From Lunularia cruciata (lineage: Eukaryota; Streptophyta; Marchantiopsida; Lunulariales; Lunulariaceae): a DNA stretch of 64,000 nt. The first letter of the stretch is position 1; each line of letters opens with the position of its first letter. Shown in pieces: positions 37,487 to 48,069 of the stretch. The translations under genes were made by a program, and so were the position numbers. Location of the stretch: contig OX419762.1 of NCBI GenBank assembly GCA_948567375.1, positions 33,113,465 through 33,177,464 of the forward strand, in the 5' to 3' direction. A model generated the notes under the pieces. The model searched no databases, was not told where the DNA came from, and worked only from the letters and a program-made list of their open reading frames with translations.

Positions 37487-38939
37487 AGTTGAACAAAGAA
37501 ACTTATGTTTTACTCTATATAAGACAACTATGAAAGTGTGTAGTCTCCAATTGAATGTTGTTGAAGATGGTGCTTCTCTAAATTTGCAGCACAAAAGGCT
37601 AGCTCACATGAGTGAGAAAGGATTGTAGATTTTCATAAGAAAATCTTTCATTTTTTCTATCAAAGGTTTTGTACCATTTTCCTAAAGTTAATCACCATAA
37701 CAACTATATATATTTGAGAAACAACACAGAGTCCTTTCTTGTAGTACATCCAAGCAAAAAGAAACTAGAGTTGGTACTTTTTTATGTTTGTGGTCTCATG
37801 GAGGTAGAATTACTGGGAGGATATGGATACTTTGTTATGTTCATTGATGATGCATCAAGAAAAACTTGTGTTTATCTATTTTGGTCAAAGAATGTGGCAT
37901 TCTTGAAATTTCAAAAGTTTCACGCTATGGTTGAAAGGAAAATAAGAAAACATTTGAAGTGGATAGAACCATGTACTCCACAGCTCAAGGGTGTATTAGA
38001 GAGAATGAAACAAACTATTATAGAGAAAGTAAGGTGCTTATTGAGAATTGCCAACTTGACCAAGTCATTTTGGGGAGAAGCAATCAACACCACTTGCTAC
38101 ATGATAAACCAATTTTTGTTAGTACCTTTGGATAATGACATCTTGGAGAGAATGTGCATAGGTAAGAATGTATCTTACCATCATCTAAATTTTTTTGGTT
38201 GCAAAAATTTTATGTACATGCCAAAAGAACAAAGAACAAAGTTGTACATTAAAGCCAAGGAGTGCATTTTTGTAAGATATTGAAATGAGGAGTATGGTTA
38301 TAGACTACAAAATCAAAAAGAAGTAATTTGTCAAAATTAGGGATGTGATTTTTCAAGAGTAGGAGATTGTGAGAATGGAAAGTAGACATAAGCTACAATT
38401 AGTGCTTTTGACATAAATATTTTAGGAGAGGGTAGAATCTCTCATAAAGCAAAAAAGTGAAGAAGTACCAAGAAATAATGAGCCAACTAGGATTATAAAT
38501 GATGTCATTGAGTCAAAAACAAAGAGTGTTGAGTAGGGGACACAACCCAAACATTGTTACCTCAAATGAGGAGATTTGAGATGGATCAATAATCATCCAC
38601 TAGACATCCTAGTTTTGAATATGTCTAAATCATTGATCAGGAGGAGCCAAAAGATTTTCATGATATACCGGTGCACAAAGAAGAGGAGCAAGATTCAAGC
38701 AATGCAAAAAAAAAGAGATGAGCTCTTTGGAGAAGAACATCACTTATGATTTGGTGAAGCTACTAGAAGGTAAGGAAGAATTTCAAAACAAGTTGGTATT
38801 CAGGTTGAAAAAGGATAGTGAAAAGCTAGTGGAGTAAAATGCTCAATTAGTAGTTAAAATCTTTGCACAAAAATAGTGCATTGATTTTGATGAGATTTTC
38901 TTTATGGTTGTGAAGATGAGTTCAATCATAATTGTCCTT

Positions 38940-38997
38940 GGCCTAGCAGCTAGCTTAGACATAGGGGTTTTCCTAAGTCTAAGCTAGCTGCTATGCC
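38940..38997. repeat. 26-bp near-perfect hairpin inside the Copia fossil
   Basis: Arms 38940-38965 and 38972-38997 match at 24 of 26 positions around a 6-base loop. The repeat is made of the local sequence itself, as expected from fold-back copying. Confidence 0.85.
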
Positions 38998-40166
38998 AAA
39001 TAGTTAGACATGAAGACTACATTTCTACATGGCAAATTGTAAGAGGAGATCTACATGAAACAACAAGAGGGATTTGAAGTGAAGGGGAAGGAAAACATGG
39101 TCTACAGATTTAAGAAGGGCTTATATGGATTAAAGCAAGCTCCAAGACAAGAAATTTAATTCATTTATGACCAAGAAAAAGTATAAACAAATAGAGGCAA
39201 ATCCATATGTTTATCTCAAGCATTTTAGGATGGTAATGTCATTATTTTATTATTGTATGTAGATGATATGCTGATTGTCATACAAGATATGATGATCATT
39301 TGGAAATTGGAAGAAGAGTTGTCTAAATCCTTTGACTTGAAAATTTTGGGTCCTACAAAACAAATTCTATGCATGGAATTTTTTGTGATAAGAAATTCAT
39401 GAAGTTGTGGCTATTGCAAGAGAAGTATTTGGAATAGATTCTAGAAAGGTTCAACATGAAACATCAAAAGTGAGTACTCACACACCTTACTAATCATTTC
39501 AATTTGAGTATCAAATTAGGTCCAGTTGTAGAGTACAAAAAGGAGAATATGATACCTATACCGTACTCTTCTATAATAGGTTTATTGATGTATGATATGG
39601 TATGTACACAACCAAATATTGCTCATGCAATTGGTGTTGTGAGCATATATCTTTCAAACTAGAAAAATCCATTGGGAAGCAATAAAGGGAAATTTTAGGT
39701 ACTTAAGAGGCACTTCAAAAATTATGCTTACGGTTTGGCAATAAGAAGCCATGTCTTGAAGAATTCTTTGATGCAGATATGGCAATAGATCTTGATAGTA
39801 GAAAATCTATGTTAGGGTACTTGTTAACCTTTGCACATGGAATTGTTTCTTGACAATCAAAATTGCAAAGTGTGTTGCTTTATCCAAAAAAAAGCTTGAT
39901 AACATTGCAACATATGAAACTAGTAAAGAAATGCTTTGGATAAAAGGATTTCTCCAAGATTTTGGTTTGAAGCACAACTTGTATGTTATATTTTTTGATA
40001 ATCAAAGTGCATGAAACTTGAGTAAGACATACCATGTACCATGCTAGGATAAAACATATTGATGTGAGATATGATTGGTTGAGAACATTAATAAAGAAGC
40101 CATATATGCAATTGAAGAAGATTCACACAAATAGGAACATAATAGATATGCTTACAAAGATCATTA

Positions 40167-40239
40167 CTAGAGAAAAGCTTGAGCTTTTCTCTAGCTTTTC
40201 TCTAGATGTGAATAAAGCTTTGCAAGCTTTGTTCACATC
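40167..40239. repeat. Two adjacent hairpins inside the Copia fossil
   Basis: The first has 13-bp perfect arms at 40167-40179 and 40182-40194 with a 2-base loop, followed by a direct partial repeat of one arm. The second has arms 40205-40220 and 40224-40239 with one mismatch and a 3-base loop. Confidence 0.8.
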
Positions 40240-40729
40240 TTGTTGGGATGGACACCCAGTCATAGACTAAATGAAAATCTCCTCCTTGTAGGACCAAAGA
40301 GAAGAGATTGTTGGTTGCAAACAAGTCACATCTTTGGCCAATAAGGCATTTATCCTTCAACCCATAAGTGAGGCACAAGAAACATCACCTAAAATATATT
40401 ATAATCTAGGGTGTTTAGGAAGGATTGGATCTAGCCTTCCACAAGAATGAAAGATTGGAGCTAGGATTCTATAAGGCAAATGAGAGATCTAGGTTTATAC
40501 AAGATGATTGAGAGATTGTTTGTATCCTATTGTTTATAGAGGAACTAATGCTTTTTTGAAGGTGGATGGATTATTGTTTCTTGGTTTTTTGTCCTACATG
40601 GAGAGAATAAGGCAAGAGATTGAGTTGTTGCTAGTTACCAACAAGCACATAGAGAGACTTTAGATATCATAGTTAATTATACATTGAATAATTTTCTTGT
40701 CAATCTATTGTTTTTCACTTTCTTGCTTA

Positions 40730-41275
40730 CTCCAACAAAAGTCATCATCCTTAAATACTCCGATGTCCCAAAGGAGCACATTGTCTTTATTATATAACAA
40801 AGAGGATCCACTCAAAAGGAACTCCACCCTTGCATTAGATGTATGGATTGGTAAAATGTTAGTGAGCTTCACTCTTAATTAGTTGCATAGATTAGTGACA
40901 TGTCAATCCTTGTCCTATTTGGTTGGTCAAACAAGTTTGACCAAAGAGAATCTTTGGAGAATCTTCTTATAGGAAGCTCATAATAGTATGGGTGAAGTAC
41001 CATTAGAAAGCTCTTGATGAGAGAAACAAGGAGGAAAATATAATACTTTGGTTTTAAAAATAAATAATCTTTCATTTTTGAGGTCTAATTTATTTATTTA
41101 GGTCTCCAAAATTGGCTATGAAGTTTTCAAAGTGTTTCGACTTCTGCTCTATTAGAGGAAGTACTATTTTGGTGACACCTCTATTTGATTTACTTAAACC
41201 ATCATATATACCACCCCTCAAGATATTACCTAGCCAATTTTCACCTCTAGATGATATGTCTAACTAATGGTATTA
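40730..41275 (+). repeat. LTR-like dispersed repeat, copy 2
   Basis: Same family as 45045-45565 (same orientation) and 16588-17165 (opposite). It directly follows the Copia RNase H remnant, so it may be that element's 3' LTR. Its ends are not sharply defined. Confidence 0.55.
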
Positions 41276-41361
41276 CACTAAGCTATCCATTGATAATCAG
41301 TCAAGTGAGAAGTATAATGGTATTACACTAAGCTATCCATTGATAATCAGTCAAGTGAGAA
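41265..41361. repeat. Tandem duplication, period 50 bp
   Basis: TAATGGTATTACACTAAGC recurs exactly 50 bases later, and the units are nearly identical (41265-41314 and 41315-41361). A young local duplication at the edge of the LTR-like repeat. Confidence 0.9.
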
Positions 41362-43698
41362 ATATATTGGGCCTAACACTTGGCTTCCTATAGAATTCAT
41401 GATTTAAACACTCATGTCATCTAATTGTTGAGACACTCAGCAAAATATCAAAACATTTAGCTTCAATAACATCTAGTCAAGCACAAGAATATACAATGCC
41501 GTATTTAGATGCATGTATGTTTGCTATATTGAGTACTATAACTACAAAACTTAACTATAACTACAAATGAAACAATGATAGAGACAAAGCACAACAAGAC
41601 ATCATATCTATCATATCTTGAGTTGAATATCCAAAGGTGATCAAAAGTTGGTGATTGATTGGATGTAATTTGGAATGGATTGGTTGATTTTGGCTGATTT
41701 ATTGTTAACTATTACAAATCAAATATGCATTGAAAGAACTTGCCCAGACATCAAAAAGAATGAGGATATCACACAAGGGATTTTGGAGCACTCTAGCAGG
41801 GGAGAGATGATTAGAGATAAATTAAAGAGGTTAAAGATCTAATCTATGAGAAAATTAAGGAAATTGATGAGTACAATAGCCTTGTCTATTAAGGATTAAT
41901 GTTTGTAGTTAAGAGTCAAGAGTCAAATAAGCAACTCTAGTACTCTTGGCAATTAAAGCCAGGAGGTCAAGGAACCAAGAAGATGCAAAAGTTGATTTAT
42001 AGCCAAAAGAATAAGTTACAAGGTTCACCATAACACTTTTGAATAAGAAAAATTAGATTGACCAAGTTTCAATATACATGACTCCAACTCTTGTGGTCTC
42101 TACTATGCTTGGGTGAGAATTAAGCCTAATTAATTCTAATTAAGCCTAAGGATTTAAGGGATGGAGGATTAAGCATAATGGAGACAATAAGGATTTATTT
42201 CTAAAAATCATGATCAAGCATTTGGCATATTAATAGGTTCTTGTAAGGGAAATGTTTGGAGTTGGCATGTTCTTTTATCATAAATTTATTGTATCAAAAT
42301 GTTCCTATATCAAGAGGTTCTTATACCAAGGGTTTTTGTACAAATGGATTAGTGCATCGGACATGGTGGAGCCTATAGGATGATAGATCTCCTTTAAATT
42401 CATTGGCGTGCAGTTGGGATTAGGAGCTTAACACGAATACCATGGATAGGTGAATATAACATATAATAGAGATTCTTTGGGAGCTGTATCCCAAATCCAC
42501 CATCATAAACTTCATTGGCACGTGTATGAATTTGGTCATCAAGCACAACTATCACAGATGGGTTGTTGTACTTGCTTGCGGATGAGATATTGGAAGTGGA
42601 GGGAGATCTCTAGTGGTTGCAGATAGGCACTCCTCAATATAAGGTTTTTATTTCTTTGTTTTTTTCTCTCTTGTTGTTGTTTTTCTCTTTTGTAATGAGA
42701 TGCATCACATTTCTCTACTATGTCTTCTTCTTTTGTTATAGTTTTTCTTGCATACTCTTTGAGAGGTGTACACTTTTAGTAAATTTTTTCCAAATGTCTC
42801 TATTTCTTTAGTTGGCATAGGCCATAGAGGAACTCTATCCAATATCACTCTCCATCTAGGATCCCACATATCGTATGTGTAAGCAAGAGGTCGACCCTTA
42901 TATCACCTTTTTCAACATACACCAATAATTATTGAGATTTATCCAATTGACTTCCACTCAATTCTCAAGATAAATATTTCTCAAATATTGGTGGAGCATC
43001 TTGTACAAGAGGACTTCCCTATGAAAGATGAACCACAACTATCCCTTATCCTTCATCCTCATGTCATGTCCACTCCACATCCTCTCTCCACCTTGGACTC
43101 TCTTACCACCCCTATTGCCTTGCCACCTCTACAGGCCACTCCACACCCTCCCTCCAACTTGAACTCTCTTACCTATCACCTTGGCACCTCTACAGGACCA
43201 TTGGAGCTTCCTCTTACTCCTACCACCACATAGGATCTCTTGGGCTCACAATACATCCTTACATCATATCCCATTCATCCCATTAGCATCCCATACAATC
43301 TTGTCTAGATTGCCCATAGGTAGGGATTGGACTTGCCTAACATAGAGAGAGATCTTGTTGTTTTTGTATATAAGCATATACCTCTTTTATTCTCATCCTT
43401 AGACCCCTCCCTTACTCCGGTAGTATCTCTACATGCTACTCCCAATTCATACACTTGGTTACACTCTTTGTACCCTATCCAAACATTTCTATCAAGTTTA
43501 GCGTGACCATGGATGTATTAGTAGACTCCTATGGCTTTACATCCACACTCTCTCTCCAACTATATAGTATAGGAGAGACGTCTCCACTTGGACATTATTG
43601 GATTTTTTTTCCCAATGGATATTATTCCTTCTAGCCCATGGATGCATTTTGGACCATCAAGACTTTTCATCTAGGATTCATAGGTTCTTGAGAAGAGA
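41362..43698. other. AT-rich sequence without recognised features
   Basis: No coding similarity is visible up to about 42.9 kb. From about 42.96 kb short open stretches rich in Pro and Ser occur on the plus strand and may be the decayed 5' part of the LINE that follows, but nothing specific supports this. Confidence 0.45.
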
Positions 43699-45044
43699 TT
43701 GGGAAGTACTCTAAGAGTACACTATGAGGGTTTAGGTTGTACCCAAGCAAATTATAGAGTCTCCATAGTCTCACATCTTGCCTCCAAAGCATCATTGTCT
43801 TTGTCTATCCTTGATGTTAGGTCAAATAAGGGAATACAAGCAGACAACCCAAACACTCTTGCCCTCTTGTCCAAAACTATTTTCCTTTGAGGACTTTATT
43901 AACCCTACAAATCCTACATCCATACTCCTTTGAGGACCTCCCTTTTTTCTTCCATGATTATCAAATGAGTAGTTATAATTGGTAAAGTTTTGCTTTACCC
44001 ATGCACTACTCCAGTTTTTGTGTTTCTCAATGGGTGGTCCATTTGGTCTAGTTTTTGAACACCTATGAGATAACCTCTTCTTATATATCATAGACTAGGG
44101 TAGCATTTTTCTCTTCTCTTTGTATTTTATTAGCACATTGCTTCTGGTCCGGTGCCTCCTAGAGCAACTTGTCTATTTGGAGTTTGTTATTTCCTTGCTC
44201 TTGCAAAAGAGGTCTCAAGTATGTGCCCTATTGCCATTGGGGATTTTTGTGTGTTGTGTGATATCTCACACTATTTGCTTACAATGTTGTAATCAGTTTT
44301 TTCATTTTTGTCTCCCCATCATTTTGTTATGGCTACTCTAAGGGGTTATGAGATAATTATTATAAGCATTCAAGCATCCTTGGACTTTCATCAAGATTGG
44401 ATGGTGATCCAAGTTGATATCTCCAATGCGTTCAATACCAACTCTTACCTGACATTATTTTGTGCTCTTTGTTCAACTATAGTTCAAATACCCTCCTTGA
44501 TCCCCTTTGTTTATAATTTCTATGGTATTGAGATATCTCTATAGTACAACCATAGTACTACTAAAAGAGAATTTTCATAATTGATATCAACGTAAGGCGC
44601 ACGATAAGGAGATTCATCAAGAAAGTCTCTATTGGCCATAACATATTATACAACTATACAATAGATGATAATAATTTTCTTATCTTGTTTTTCTACATCC
44701 ATCTTGGACAACACTCATATTGTGTATCTTTAGAGAATGTAGTTAACAAGGTGTATGCTTTAGCACTGAATCTAAAGTTTTTTGGTTTACAAGTCCAAAC
44801 TCATAAATGCAAGGTCTAGAGACCATGGATGGTCTTCGTTCCCTTTGACTTCACACCAACTTTCCATATCTCTAGATTTGAGACTTTTTTGCTCTCATGT
44901 GGGATATGAGGATTTTTGTAGTTCATTCATATCAAACATCTTATTACATACCACAACCCATGCTCATTTCCTCTCTCCGTTAGAGAACACCCAATGGTCT
45001 TTTTCATTCTTAGTTGGTATTATCTCCCTAATTTCTCTATAATA

Positions 45045-45565
45045 TTCCAAGGATAGAAGAATCCCTAAGAGAAACACAAGAGAAGTCTCGTTTTTCCAAT
45101 ATAAAACTTCAACACTCAATACTATGATACTATGGAAGAGCATTTCATTATATAGCAAAGAGTATCCTCTCAAAGGAAACTCTAACCTTGGATTAGAGAT
45201 ATGGATGGGTGACATCTTGGTCCTTGTCCTATCTGATTGGTCAAACAAGTTTTATTAGGGTGAATCTTTTTATAAAAAACATGGAATCATATGGATGAGG
45301 TATTGTTGGAAAGCTCTCGATGAGATAAATAATGGGAGTAGAAGATAAAATTTTCTACTAAAAAGAGTATATTTATATTTTTGAGGTCTAATTCATCTAA
45401 AATTAGCTCTAAAGTTTTAACGTTATTTTTGGCTCTTGCTCTATTAATGGAAATACTCTTTTTGTGACACCTTTATATGATCTACTTAGTCCATCGTATA
45501 TATAACATCCTTCCAGATATTATCAAACCAATTTTCACCTCTAGATAATATGTCTAGCTACTCAT
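45045..45565 (+). repeat. LTR-like dispersed repeat, copy 3, inside the LINE
   Basis: Aligns by eye with 40730-41275 along its length (ATTATATAGCAAAGAGTATCC, GTCCTATCTGATTGGTC, TTGAGGTCTAATTCAT). Its position between the RT and zinc-knuckle parts of a LINE shows that it inserted after the LINE. No internal region is attached, so it is probably a solo LTR. Confidence 0.6.
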
Positions 45566-45583
45566 ATTATAACCTCATATTTT

Positions 45584-45643
45584 TCATAGATATTCTTCTA
45601 TATAGAGATATTATTGTCATAGATATTCTTCCATATAGAGACA
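45584..45643. repeat. Tandem duplication, period 33 bp
   Basis: TCATAGATATTCTTC recurs 33 bases later, with the copies differing at few sites. It is next to the end of the LTR-like repeat, like the duplication at 41265. Confidence 0.85.
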
Positions 45644-46380
45644 TTTGTGCATATTTGATAATATCATCCACTATACTTTCTCCACTTTGTTAGGTCGTGC
45701 ATGCTCCCACAAATTTTAGATGAATGGTGTAGGAAAAAAGTAGCTCTCTCCATAGTCTTAGGTGGATATAGTCTCATAGGGCAAGATGCCACCACCCAAG
45801 TAGCATATATCAAAGTATAGATTATAGGGGTCCCTCATTTAGTTAACCGGTTCTTACATGAGGGTTATCCTTTTTTTTGTAGGGATCTATCACAATAACA
45901 GATTCAAGCATATATGCCTTCCAAACACATCTTTGATTAGCTTGTGACCTATTGCAAACCTTGCATGCACATCACTTCTTGAGTTTATTGACTTTGTCTC
46001 CCTAGACTTTAAGAAGCTCCAAGCTCCATGAGCCTATGCACACTCACACTTACGGGTATCTTTATTGATATGCCTCTACTTGATATAACTATGATCTTGT
46101 CTTGCATAGACAAAGGAACGAGAGCCCAACTCTAAGCTTCACACTTGATTGATGACTTCCAAATCACTTATGAGGAGTTTTCCATTGAATTATGGCTAAG
46201 GTGGGGTCTCCTACATCCAACTCTCATAAGGTTACCAAACCAATGCGCATGTGGTTCCCTTTATGATATGCAAGGGATACACTTTCTACAATGTGCAATA
46301 GGTGGGACAACACAAGAGTCTATGATGAAAACACTCAAATCTTACGAGCTACATAGACCTAGATTCAAATAGAGCAATGG

Positions 46381-48069
46381 TTGGATTTGCGAACATCAAT
46401 AATCTATGGGGTGCAAATGGATATAATTACTTTCACGGATGGTTGTTGCACCTTACATGATGTGGTGGTGGTGAATCCTTGACAAATAGAGTCCTTGACA
46501 TGGGCATGCATGAGCAACATTAACCATTGCCTCTAGGGGCAAGGAGGACCACCATCTAGGATATCTTTGGATACCTTTGAATTTTGGATGTCTATTTCAC
46601 CATTTTGAAAGTCTCCTCAAGGATGTAACACATGGCACATGATGTATCTCTAACCATGCTCACTTTCTATTATAAACATCGCATATCAGTCACTTTGCAA
46701 CACACTCAAGTGTTATGTCTTCATCAACAAGTGGCCGCAATAGGTACATTGAGCACAACTAGGGTACTCCCACCCCACTTACTAGTCATTGGAAGATCTC
46801 TACAACACAATTCAGGAGTAGACCTACCCCAGTTTTGTTTCTTTGGTGCTTGAATTTGGGGCACTCTTTCCCGTAGTTCGTTTGTGCACTAATGGTGTTT
46901 TCTTTGTTGTTAGTAGTTTGGGACCTTTGGGCCTTCCGGTCTCCTTTCTGTTTGCACTTGATTGTGCATTATACTCCTTTCTCTTTTCTTTCCGGGCACC
47001 ATATATATACAATTTTGGTAGTGAAGGAAATTGTATAAGAACTCATAAAAATTTGTGGTAAGGAAGGTAATACCATTTCTTTTTTGGACATCTACAAAGT
47101 GTGCTTTGCTCATCTAACAAAGAAGTGGATTGGTCATGCACAAGGAGGATGATCACCAGCTTGTTATCAATCGCTTGTTGCCCTGTTGTTAAGATACCAT
47201 TGGCGATACCTTCGATTCGTTTAGAAAATCCACTTTTTGAGAGAAACGGATGGAAAACGGAAAATCTTGGAGACCGTTCACTCAGGACATGTGCATTTTT
47301 CTGGGCAGAAATCTCAAATACCATTCGTCTAGGATAGATATCCATATCTCTGCACGCATCATTCGCTAAACAACTATCCAACGTTTTGCGACACATGTTT
47401 CCAAGAAGAGAAGTGGGGGACTACAAAACTGAAACAATCCTATCTATATTATTAAAACTAAAAACAATCTCATTTATATTATTAAAGGAACATTCGTAAG
47501 TTTTATCTGTGTATGATGGGTTTTCCATCCTTCTTGTTATTCTATGTATGTGTGCGTGTTCGGTTCTTATCAACGGAAAACCAAAAGAATGGATTGGACA
47601 ACATGTAAATTTAAGAATAAATTCATTTCATTAATTAGATTGCAAAATGATATTCATCGAATCTATTAGGTTGCAGGATGATATGACATAGAGAATAATA
47701 TAGTATGAATTTCGGGACTCGAGTTTTAAATAAACCGGCGTTCAACCAATTCATAGACATCCAATGCATATCATGTGCATTATTATTAACATGGGATCCA
47801 ATAGCACGGTATCCCCAGTATCCTTATGTCTCAAAACAAAACAAACATATGTAAATTTGTTTTGTGCAACCATAATTTCATTATGTCATGATCTGTAGAA
47901 ATTGATCGCATCTGAGTCAAGGTGATCTAAATTTTCTGTTTCCGAAGTGAGAACGCGGATTGGAGTGGAGGAGCTTGGCTGTGGCCTCGGGGAGTGGACA
48001 TGGATTAAATTGAAACTCAAAAGAGTGTTCAGAAGCTATGCTATCAAATGGGACTTAGATTTATTACTA
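46381..48069. other. Right edge of the transposon block
   Basis: A plus-strand T-rich stretch at 46.83-47.0 kb could be a LINE 3' tail, but I cannot prove it. Composition returns towards that of the gene-bearing flank by about 47.9 kb. A 117-codon open stretch at 47043-47396 (minus) has no recognisable domain. No gene is seen. Confidence 0.45.

Larger units (their letters stand above)
36266..41275 (+). mobile_element. Ty1/Copia fossil, broken
   Basis: Plus-strand Copia order is clear. Protease-like WIVDSIASYHC is near 37.17 kb. Integrase spans 37.7-38.28 kb (FVMFIDDASRKTCVYLFW, then TPQLKGVLERMKQTI). RT spans about 38.7-39.4 kb (IVLGLAASLDI, GLYGLKQAPRQ, LLLYVDDMLIV). RNase H spans 39.77-40.2 kb, ending ARIKHIDVRYDWLRT and NIIDMLTKIITREKLEL. 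The LTR-like repeat at 40.73-41.28 kb may be its 3' LTR; I did not find a matching 5' LTR. It is heavily decayed and old. Three hairpins (37438, 38940, 40167) lie within it. The left limit is approximate. Confidence 0.82.
43699..46380 (+). mobile_element. LINE fragment with RT and C-terminal zinc knuckle, degenerate
   Basis: A plus-strand non-LTR retrotransposon. RT core: FHQDWMVIQVDISNAFNTN (44,390-44,445, RT motif with the first catalytic Asp), followed by LIPFVYNFYGIE. The upstream part around 44.15-44.34 kb reads like the RT fingers in shifting frames. Near 46.2-46.3 kb is LRWGLLHPT followed by CACGSLYDMQGIHFLQC, the CCHC-like knuckle that precedes the restriction-like endonuclease in R2/Dualen-type LINEs. 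The same C-terminal layout is better preserved at 61.2-62.5 kb. Multiple stops and frameshifts are present, including shifts between the RT finger and palm blocks. An LTR-like repeat (45045-45565) interrupts it between RT and knuckle. Confidence 0.65.

Noticed and set aside
47043-47396. 117-codon minus-strand frame
   Set aside because: No recognisable domain and no support from neighbouring frames.
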